A stretch of 64,000 bases of DNA from Sulfurospirillum deleyianum DSM 6946 (GTDB lineage: Bacteria; Campylobacterota; Campylobacteria; Campylobacterales; Sulfurospirillaceae). The notes below the pieces were generated by a model that saw only the letters and a list, made by a program, of their open reading frames with translations, searched no databases and was not told the DNA's origin. The stretch spans positions 992,001 to 1,056,000 of the forward strand of contig NC_013512.1 in NCBI RefSeq assembly GCF_000024885.1. Direction: 5' to 3'. A program made the translations under genes and the position numbers. The stretch's first letter is position 1. Every line of letters starts with the position of its first letter. Positions 57,314 to 64,000 of the stretch are shown here, in pieces.

Positions 57314-58635
57314 ACTTAACACCCAAACAAATTGTCGCATACCTTGATGAGTATATTATTGGTCAATTTCATGCAAAAAAAGCGATTGCCATAGCCCTTC
57401 GAAACCGTTATCGTAGACTTAAGCTTGAGGGCGAGATGGTCGAAGAAGTGATGCCAAAAAACATTTTGATGATTGGCTCCACGGGTGTGGGCAAAACAGA
57501 AATTGCCCGTCGTATGGCAAAAATGCTTTCCCTTCCCTTTGTAAAAGTTGAAGCGAGTAAATATACTGAAGTGGGTTTTGTAGGACGGGATGTTGAATCA
57601 ATGGTGAGAGACTTGATGATGGCATCCATTAACCTTGTCAAAGCCGAACATAAAGAGAAAAATCAAGCCAATATTGCTTTACATGTAGAAAGAAGCATTA
57701 TTGAAAAACTGCTACCTCCTCTTCCTAAAGGTGTGAGTGAAGAGAAAAAAGCGGATTATGAAAAAAGTTTTGAGAGAATGCGTCAAAAGTTGCGTGATGG
57801 CGAATTAAATGCCCTTAAAATTGAAATTGAGATTTCACAAAACAGTAGTGATTTAGGAGACTCCTCTTTGCCTCCTGAAATGATTAAGGTGCAAGAGTCT
57901 TTTATTAAAATCTTAGGTTCAGGGCAAAGCAGTGTCAAAAAAGAGATGACGGTTAAAGAAGCGCAAGAAGTCCTTAAAACAGAAGCAAGTGAAAAGCTTT
58001 TGGATATGGAAGCCGTTAAAAGCGAGGCAAAAGAACGTGCGGAAAATGGCGGTATTATTTTTATTGATGAAATCGACAAAATCGCAGTTAATTCTTCACA
58101 ATCACATCGAAGCGATCCAAGCAAAGAAGGTGTTCAAAGAGATTTACTTCCCATCGTTGAGGGGAGCAATGTTACAACGAAGTATGGAAGTCTCAAAACT
58201 GATCATATTCTTTTTATCTCCGCAGGTGCATTTCATTTAAGCAAACCTAGTGATCTTATCCCTGAACTTCAAGGACGTTTTCCCCTGCGTGTTGAACTAA
58301 GCTCCTTAACGGAAGAGGTGTTGTACCAAATTTTAACACAACCTAAAAACTCTTTACTCCGTCAATATCAAGCACTGCTCCAAACAGAAGGTGTTGAACT
58401 TCTCTTTGAAGATGAGGCGATTCGCTCTATTGCAAAAATTGCGCAAATTACCAATGAAAAAACAGAAGATATCGGAGCACGAAGACTTCATACCATTATT
58501 GAAAAAGTGTTGGAAGATATTAGCTTTACAGCCGATGAACACAAGGGTGAAACCTTACATGTAACGAAAGAATTGGTTCACGAAAAACTAGATGCTATTG
58601 TTGAAAGTGAAGACAGTAGTCGCTATATTTTATAA
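57310..58635 (+). CDS. hslU: HslU ATPase/unfoldase subunit
   Basis: AAA+ unfoldase feeding Hsl[20 protein letters not shown], Walker [18 protein letters not shown], pore motif [13 protein letters not shown], Walker [13 protein letters not shown], sensor [13 protein letters not shown]-terminal SRYIL that docks into HslV. 441 residues, complete. Contains two palindrome sites (57677, 58554). Confidence 0.97.
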   Translation: MNLTPKQIVAYLDEYIIGQFHAKKAIAIALRNRYRRLKLEGEMVEEVMPKNILMIGSTGVGKTEIARRMAKMLSLPFVKVEASKYTEVGFVGRDVESMVRDLMMASINLVKAEHKEKNQANIALHVERSIIEKLLPPLPKGVSEEKKADYEKSFERMRQKLRDGELNALKIEIEISQNSSDLGDSSLPPEMIKVQESFIKILGSGQSSVKKEMTVKEAQEVLKTEASEKLLDMEAVKSEAKERAENGGIIFIDEIDKIAVNSSQSHRSDPSKEGVQRDLLPIVEGSNVTTKYGSLKTDHILFISAGAFHLSKPSDLIPELQGRFPLRVELSSLTEEVLYQILTQPKNSLLRQYQALLQTEGVELLFEDEAIRSIAKIAQITNEKTEDIGARRLHTIIEKVLEDISFTADEHKGETLHVTKELVHEKLDAIVESEDSSRYIL

Positions 58636-58648
58636 GAAAAGAAGATAA

Positions 58649-59539
58649 ATGAGCATACAAACAAAAACAGGATATGTAGCAGTCATTGGGCGACCTAACG
58701 CAGGAAAAAGCTCTCTGCTTAATTGGTTAATTGGTGAAAAACTAGCGTTGGTATCGCATAAAGCCAATGCAACACGCAAGCGATTAAATATTATTGCGAT
58801 GCATGAAAATACCCAGATTATTTTTATTGATACGCCAGGTATTCATGAACAAGAACGCCTTTTAAATCAATTTATGCTCGAAGAAGCCATGAAAGCAATG
58901 GGTGATTGCGATCTTATTTTGTTTTTGGCTCCGGCAAGTGATTCGATTCAAAATTATATTGATTTTTTAGCCCTCAATAAAAACCATATTCAGCATATGG
59001 TTTTATTGACCAAAACCGATAGTGTTTCTCAAACCGCACTCTTTGATAAAATAAAAGAGTATCAAGCCTTTCAAGATAAATTTTTAGCCTTAATTCCTGT
59101 TTCTATTAAAAAAGGAATCTCACAATCCTATCTTTTAGAGACGATTAGTAAACAGATGCCTGAACACCCTTATTTGTATGACCCCGAAATCCTGACCACA
59201 GAGCGGTTGCGAGATATTTACAAAGAGTTAATTCGAGAAGCTATTTTTGAGAACACGAGTGATGAAATTCCTTATTTTTCTGATGTTATCATCGATAAAG
59301 TCGAAGAAAAGGAGACGATTGAAAATATTTATGCTACCATTATTGTTGACAAAAAAAGTCAAAAAGGGATTTTGATTGGCAAAGAGGGGCAAACCATTAA
59401 AAGAATTGGCTCTCATGCTCGTAAATTAATCGAATCTTTATCGCAAAAGCGTGCTTTTTTGAAACTCGTTGTTGTTGTAAAACAAGGATGGAGCCAAGAT
59501 AAAGATATTTTGAAGAAAATTGGTTATATAGTCGAATAA
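58649..59539 (+). CDS. era: GTPase Era
   Basis: Ribosome-assembly GTPase binding 16S rRNA. G1 GRPNAGKSSLLNWL, G3 DTPG, G4 TKTD (instead of the usual NKxD), and a C-terminal KH domain with GILIGKEGQTIKRIG. 296 residues. Starts 13 nt after hslU. Confidence 0.96.
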   Translation: MSIQTKTGYVAVIGRPNAGKSSLLNWLIGEKLALVSHKANATRKRLNIIAMHENTQIIFIDTPGIHEQERLLNQFMLEEAMKAMGDCDLILFLAPASDSIQNYIDFLALNKNHIQHMVLLTKTDSVSQTALFDKIKEYQAFQDKFLALIPVSIKKGISQSYLLETISKQMPEHPYLYDPEILTTERLRDIYKELIREAIFENTSDEIPYFSDVIIDKVEEKETIENIYATIIVDKKSQKGILIGKEGQTIKRIGSHARKLIESLSQKRAFLKLVVVVKQGWSQDKDILKKIGYIVE

Positions 59540-59600
59540 AAGAAGTGTGTTAAAATCGTTTCATAACAAGCGATAATTTTTAAACTAAAAGGTTTTAAAA

Positions 59601-61127
59601 ATGGCCATGACTGGGGATAAACGTTATAACTCGGAAATTATTTCTATAGATTCAAACTCTCTTGTTTCGTATGTGTATGCTAAAAATGAAATTAAGTTAA
59701 ATAAGTTAGAAAAGAGCAATAAAGATGCTTTTTTCATCTCTTATTTACAAACAAGAGATGTCATTAGCACAGTGATTGATGTCAGTCGCAATATTCCTGA
59801 TAGTGATTTAAAAGATGCTATAGAAATCAAAGTTTATGATGAATTGGCATTGGATTCTTCAATCGCATATACCATTAGCTACTTAGAGACAGAATCTAAA
59901 GATGTCAAAAACAGAACATTCAATGTTTTTTTAATAGACAGTAGCTTAGTAGCATCTAAATTTAATCCTATTCGTGAAAAAACGCGCTATATTGATTACA
60001 TTACTCCGACTCCCTTTCTTCTCAAATCGCTTTATCATAAAAATTTTATTGATGCTGATGGAACACATTGTTTTGTTTATTTTCAAAAATCAGACGCCTT
60101 TTTGGCAATTTATAAAAATGGAGAGTATCTCTATTCAAAATCCCTACACTACTCTTTAAAAGAAATCAATGAAAAATTTTGTGAACTTTTAGGAGAAAGA
60201 GTTGATGAAGATGATTTTTATAAACTCTTAACCAATGAAGGATTACGTACCTCAAATGGTCATTTCCAACAAAGTTTAATGCAACTTTTTGGAGAAATCT
60301 TTTTATACATTAGTGATGTTTTAGTTTTTACCAAAAGAACATATAACATTGATATCATTGATAAGATTTACTTAGGTTCAGAAGTGGGACCTTTATCAGG
60401 TATAGAAGAGTACAGCAAGAGTTATCTTGGATTAGAATCTTTTGAATTAAATTTTAGTATTGCCATTAACTCAAAAGAATGGTACATTGATCAAGTGCAT
60501 ATTTTGATGATGCTTGCTGCACAATGTTATATGGAAAATCCAGATGATACATTAAATTTTTCAATTTATCAACGACCTCCTGCCTTAAAAGACAGACCTG
60601 CTGGGAAATTGCTGGGAATTGTTGCTGCGAGTATTCTCATCGGCTTTGCTTATCCTGCTTATCAATTTGCTTATCATTCCATTCTCAGCCTTAAAGCCGC
60701 AAAGCAAACAAGCGAATACACGACACTGCTTCAAAAAACATCTGTCATTAGACAAGAATTAGGACGATTAAAAACAGAAAAAGAAAAAGTTGATACTCTC
60801 GTTCAAGGAGAGACATCAAAGTTTGAATTTCGTAAAAAATTGCTTAATGAAATTTATAGTAAAAAAATCTCATATCCTATGAAAGCTTTAATCCTTGTAG
60901 AGATTTTCAAGCTCTCAAATCAAAATGAATGCAAAGTAGAATCTATTGAATTTAAAAATAATACATTTAATTTTTATATTCGAAACAACAGCGAGAAAAA
61001 AATTACAGAATTTATTAAAGATTTAACTGCTTTAAAAAAATATCATATTAATACAGAAAAAATTTCTCAAAATGATGAGCTAAGAGTTTATACCAGTAAA
61101 ATTTCAATAGGATTGTCCCATGAATAG
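59601..61127 (+). CDS. PilM/PilN- or GspL-like inner-membrane assembly protein (508 aa)
   Basis: Residues 1 to about 320 resemble an actin-like cytoplasmic domain of PilM/GspL type (weak, from SIDSNSLVSYVYAKN and domain order). A single membrane helix (about 335-352, LLGIVAASILIGFAYPAY) and a PilN-like periplasmic coiled coil with ferredoxin-like end follow. So it looks like PilM and PilN joined in one chain. AAAAGG precedes the ATG; TGTTAAAAT at about 59566 may be its promoter. First gene of a pilus/type II-like operon. Confidence 0.65.
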   Translation: MAMTGDKRYNSEIISIDSNSLVSYVYAKNEIKLNKLEKSNKDAFFISYLQTRDVISTVIDVSRNIPDSDLKDAIEIKVYDELALDSSIAYTISYLETESKDVKNRTFNVFLIDSSLVASKFNPIREKTRYIDYITPTPFLLKSLYHKNFIDADGTHCFVYFQKSDAFLAIYKNGEYLYSKSLHYSLKEINEKFCELLGERVDEDDFYKLLTNEGLRTSNGHFQQSLMQLFGEIFLYISDVLVFTKRTYNIDIIDKIYLGSEVGPLSGIEEYSKSYLGLESFELNFSIAINSKEWYIDQVHILMMLAAQCYMENPDDTLNFSIYQRPPALKDRPAGKLLGIVAASILIGFAYPAYQFAYHSILSLKAAKQTSEYTTLLQKTSVIRQELGRLKTEKEKVDTLVQGETSKFEFRKKLLNEIYSKKISYPMKALILVEIFKLSNQNECKVESIEFKNNTFNFYIRNNSEKKITEFIKDLTALKKYHINTEKISQNDELRVYTSKISIGLSHE

Positions 61128-61767
61128 TATTGATGCATTTTTAAACAAAATCGATCTTTACTTTCGCGATAAAAAAGAGAGTGAGGTCTACCTTATTTTT
61201 GCTATGCTATTTGTTCTGTTTGCGTTTGTTTCTTATTCGTATTTATCTCCTGTTACTGATACAATGCTTAAAAGAACAATGCGAGATGCAAACGAAATAG
61301 AGAAAAAACTACGAGATGAACAAGCTTATCTTGCATCTGTTTCAAGAGATGGTGATGAAACTTTTCTTATCAAGAAAGTAAAATCGGATATTGAAAATGC
61401 CAAAGTACTTTTAGAAAGAACAACGCATACAAATCTTTATATTGACACAAAACTAAGAGAGTTATCCTATCTTCTATTTAACAATGAAAATTGGGCAAAG
61501 TTTTTAGACTCTATCGCACATTTGGCACAAAAATATTCTGTAAGAATCAAGGTCTTAGAAAATAAAATCAACGAACCCAATCTTCAAAAAATAGAACAAA
61601 TTCTTAATTTAAAAGTGAACTTTAATGGTGCTTTTACAAATACTATGAAATTTATGAATGCTATTGAAGAGAGTGAATTAGTTGTCGATGTTCATGAACT
61701 TAATTGTACGGGTAAAAAAAATATTGAAGGTGAATTCAACATCGCTGTCTGGGGGATGAAGTATTGA
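61120..61767 (+). CDS. PilO-like inner-membrane protein
   Basis: A 215-residue protein with one membrane helix (about 25-44, VYLIFAMLFVLFAFVSYSYL), a coiled coil and a C-terminal ferredoxin-like domain, the layout of PilO/GspM. Overlaps the upstream gene by 8 nt and the next by 4 nt. Confidence 0.65.
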   Translation: MNSIDAFLNKIDLYFRDKKESEVYLIFAMLFVLFAFVSYSYLSPVTDTMLKRTMRDANEIEKKLRDEQAYLASVSRDGDETFLIKKVKSDIENAKVLLERTTHTNLYIDTKLRELSYLLFNNENWAKFLDSIAHLAQKYSVRIKVLENKINEPNLQKIEQILNLKVNFNGAFTNTMKFMNAIEESELVVDVHELNCTGKKNIEGEFNIAVWGMKY

Positions 61768-62192
61768 AAACATTACTAAAAATAGGAATAACTTCGTGTT
61801 ATTTCTTAACATTAACTCATGCACAAGAAGTTGTTTCTCTTCATAATAATTTCAAAGAGTACGATTTATTGTTTGAGAAAATAGCAGAGCGAAGAATAGG
61901 TGCGGATACTGTCATGCTTAATGAACTCAAAAATCCTTTTATTATTGTTGTAGAAGAAAGTATCAATAAAGATGCAAATCAAACGCTACAAGAACCTCTT
62001 TATGCATTAGAAGCAATTCTAAATCAAAAAGCAAAAATCAATGGAGAGTGGTATAAAAGAAATGATCAAATAGGACTTTTTAAACTTGTAACTATCTATC
62101 GTGATCGTGTTATTTTACAAAATGAGATTGAAAAAAAAGAACTTGTGATAAGGACAAAAGATGAGCGCAATATCAAAATTTTCACTAAATAA
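61764..62192 (+). CDS. Small exported protein, PilP/CtsR-like position
   Basis: A 142-residue protein with signal peptide (LLKIGITSCYFLTLTHA) and a short beta-rich domain including LVTIYRDRVILQNEIEKKEL, like the end of pilotin/PilP/MshK proteins. Start is TTG at 61764, overlapping the previous stop (TTGA). The secretin gene begins inside its last 32 nt. In C. jejuni a small protein (CtsR) lies directly before the secretin CtsD, a plausible counterpart. Confidence 0.55.
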   Translation: MKTLLKIGITSCYFLTLTHAQEVVSLHNNFKEYDLLFEKIAERRIGADTVMLNELKNPFIIVVEESINKDANQTLQEPLYALEAILNQKAKINGEWYKRNDQIGLFKLVTIYRDRVILQNEIEKKELVIRTKDERNIKIFTK

Positions 62193-63681
62193 ATATCTTT
62201 CAGCAGTGGCACTTGTAACTGTCGCTCTACTGCCTCTTCAAGCAGCTGAAAAAAATAAAAATGCTTGTGAATACAGATCTTTTAATATCAAAACCAATAA
62301 CAAAGCAACAGGTGCTGAATTACTGAGCGAACTTGCGGATGTTTGTGATTTTAGCATTGCTGTTAAAGATACAGAAGCAGAACGTATTTTGGCGAAAAAT
62401 CTACATGGGATTAATATTAAAAATCTTTCTTTGGATGAAGTATTCCATTCGGTTATTAGTGATAATGATCTTTTTTATACTTACGATAAAAATTTTCTTA
62501 AAATATCTGCCCTCTCTACCAAATCTTTTAAAGTAGATTATATCTCTTCTGCTAGAGAAGGTAAAGCAGTTATGAATGCTTCTGTTGATGCAACACCCAC
62601 AGAAGATGGAGAGGAAAAAGATAAAACAACTCAAAGTCAAAACAGTATCTCTTCTAATGAATCTTTTGATTTTTGGAAAACTATTTCAGCTGAACTTTTA
62701 GCCATTGTTAACACAGGAGCGGAGGGATATAAAGCACAAGCCCCTATTATCAATGCAAATGCAGGCATAATTACCGTCACTGGAACAAAAAAACAGCTCG
62801 ATAGAGTTTCCGAATATATTGAGCTTTTAAAAGAAAGATTACATAAACAAGTTTTAATTGATGTCTCAATTATTTCGGTTGCTTTGGATAGTAGTAATAA
62901 AACAGGTATTGATTGGAGTAAATTTCAGCTTGGTTTTAATAGCACATCTATGTTTAATAATAATAATGATAATGCAAATATGTATCATACGTCTCCGTAC
63001 TCTGAGGTAGGATTAAGCGGAACGCCTATTTTAAACAATTTAACCGTTGTCAATGATGCTGTTTTTTCAGTCTCAGGATTGATTGACTTTTTGGGGAGTA
63101 GTGGCGATGCAAAGGTTGTTTCTAGTCCAAAAGTTCTTACAATGAACAATCAACAAGCACTTATTACGGTAGGAGATAATATTAATTACCGTATTCCTGA
63201 AGAGACAGATGCTGCAACAACATCGGGTACAGCAACATTATCTGTGACATATATGAATTATTCAATTTTTATTGGTGTGTTACTTAATATTACACCAGAA
63301 ATTTCAGAAGATAATGAAATTATTTTACGTATCAACCCTTCTGTAAGTAGTTTTAAATATACTGATGATGATCAAAAAACAACAGAGCCTAGAGAAATTG
63401 CACCAGATACGCAAGAGAAAAAACTCTCTACGGTAGTTAAAGTTAAAGATGGTAGTACGATTATTTTAGGAGGATTGATTGCTTCAGAAAAAGGACATGA
63501 GAACTCTAGTGTACCACTCTTAAGTAGTATACCTTTACTAGGAGAAGCTTTTAAACACTCTGAAGAAACCCTTAAAACAAAAGAACTTGTGTTTGTCATT
63601 ACTCCACGTATTATTGGTGCAAAAGGAACAGATAAAGCAACACTTAAAGATTTAGGGTTTAGTCAAAAAATTTATGAATAG
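62161..63681 (+). CDS. Secretin of a pilus/type II-like system (MshL/CtsD type)
   Basis: Outer-membrane pore of 506 residues. Signal peptide (VALVTVALLPLQAAE), an STN-type domain (ADVCDFSIAVKDTEAERILA), a secretin N-domain (GIITVTGTKKQLDRVSEYIE), and the secretin barrel with VSSPKVLTMNNQQALITVGD and the signature VPLLSSIPLLGEAFK. Followed directly by an ATPase gene, as ctsD is followed by ctsP in C. jejuni, which suggests DNA uptake; a pilus role is the alternative. Confidence 0.88.
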   Translation: MSAISKFSLNKYLSAVALVTVALLPLQAAEKNKNACEYRSFNIKTNNKATGAELLSELADVCDFSIAVKDTEAERILAKNLHGINIKNLSLDEVFHSVISDNDLFYTYDKNFLKISALSTKSFKVDYISSAREGKAVMNASVDATPTEDGEEKDKTTQSQNSISSNESFDFWKTISAELLAIVNTGAEGYKAQAPIINANAGIITVTGTKKQLDRVSEYIELLKERLHKQVLIDVSIISVALDSSNKTGIDWSKFQLGFNSTSMFNNNNDNANMYHTSPYSEVGLSGTPILNNLTVVNDAVFSVSGLIDFLGSSGDAKVVSSPKVLTMNNQQALITVGDNINYRIPEETDAATTSGTATLSVTYMNYSIFIGVLLNITPEISEDNEIILRINPSVSSFKYTDDDQKTTEPREIAPDTQEKKLSTVVKVKDGSTIILGGLIASEKGHENSSVPLLSSIPLLGEAFKHSEETLKTKELVFVITPRIIGAKGTDKATLKDLGFSQKIYE

Positions 63682-64000
63682 TTCTTATAGTGATTTAAAA
63701 AAAATTTTTGTTGATGGTGAGATTTTTGATTATATTAATCTTGATAGGTCTGTAACAACGTATGATAAATTGGTACAGTCCTTGGATAAGCCATTAAAGT
63801 TAATACTTTTTTATGGAAAGCCAGGAACGGGAAAAACATTTTTGCTTCAAAAAATTTATAATGATTTGAAAAAAAAGAAGCGTATTATTTTTTTTCCACG
63901 TCCTTTTTTTGAAGAAAAAGTTTTTCTTGCCTCCTTGTATGAGCACATATTTGGAAAAAAATCTCCTGAATTCTCAAATTACAATGAGTTTTTAGAGATG
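63674..64000 (+). CDS. AAA+ ATPase (ExeA/MshM/CtsP-like), 5' part only
   Basis: 109 codons in the window, open at the edge. Walker A FYGKPGTGKTFLLQKIYNDL at about residues 52-62. ATG overlaps the secretin stop by 8 nt. Position and fold suit an NTPase of the same system. Confidence 0.75.
   Translation, partial: MNSSYSDLKKIFVDGEIFDYINLDRSVTTYDKLVQSLDKPLKLILFYGKPGTGKTFLLQKIYNDLKKKKRIIFFPRPFFEEKVFLASLYEHIFGKKSPEFSNYNEFLEM

Overview
The window looks like a Campylobacterota (epsilonproteobacterial) chromosome, most like Sulfurospirillum or a close relative. It is AT-rich. The block S4 protein, trpD, tsaE, lptB, rpoN next to argG, rplI, hslV, hslU, era has the gene content and neighbourhood I know from Campylobacter jejuni. 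The right edge opens a pilus/type II-like (DNA-uptake type) cluster. The genus is an inference; no rRNA is present.

Region 1 (1-31.5 kb, all minus strand) is a type I secretion locus: an RTX exporter ABC protein (running off the left edge), a TolC-like outer-membrane protein, and a 4798-residue RTX protein. Upstream lies a tandem array of smaller toxin/immunity-like cassettes. Each cassette begins with a short leader ORF carried on a ~58-bp repeat. It then holds one or two probable immunity genes (membrane-anchored ankyrin proteins, or a small conserved protein plus a DUF5625-like exported protein). It ends with an RTX effector. Only the last effector in transcription order, the giant one, keeps a full RTX tail and C-terminus; the others end abruptly at TTACATGTAA palindromes. 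The variable part is the effector N-terminus plus the upstream immunity gene, while the central RTX segment is nearly identical between copies. I read this as a polymorphic toxin system with N-terminal exchange and a stored set of silent modules. This is the most interesting part of the window.

Region 2 (31.5-43.5 kb) is a scarred accessory region. It holds a family 2 glycosyltransferase, a broken IS5-like element, and a two-partner secretion (TpsB/TpsA) locus wrecked by two IS21 elements. One IS21 copy has perfect 8-bp target duplications and splits an otherwise open TpsA frame. The TpsA tail carries an L,D-transpeptidase-like (Tlde1/DUF2778-like) toxin followed by a membrane immunity candidate. 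An IS110-like remnant, an AbiE-like toxin-antitoxin pair with a consensus promoter, and an integrase remnant follow. Copies of a GGGACAGGCTACTTT sequence sit at several gene breakpoints here and in Region 1.

Region 3 (43.6-64 kb) is ordinary core chromosome: threonine ammonia-lyase, a CoA-binding protein, a TrmA-type tRNA methyltransferase, a DUF445 protein, a radical SAM protein, tRNA-Pro(GGG), a 56-residue small protein, a Bpt/Ate-type aminoacyl transferase, a DnaJ-domain protein, rpoN, lptB, tsaE, trpD, an S4 protein, argG, a rhodanese, rplI, hslV, hslU, era, then a PilM/N-, PilO-, PilP- and secretin-like operon ending in a partial AAA+ ATPase.

Across the whole window the palindrome TTACATGTAA occurs perfectly 23 times, plus four one-mismatch copies, inside and between genes. 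Fewer than one copy is expected by chance. All readings are by eye; no database search was run.
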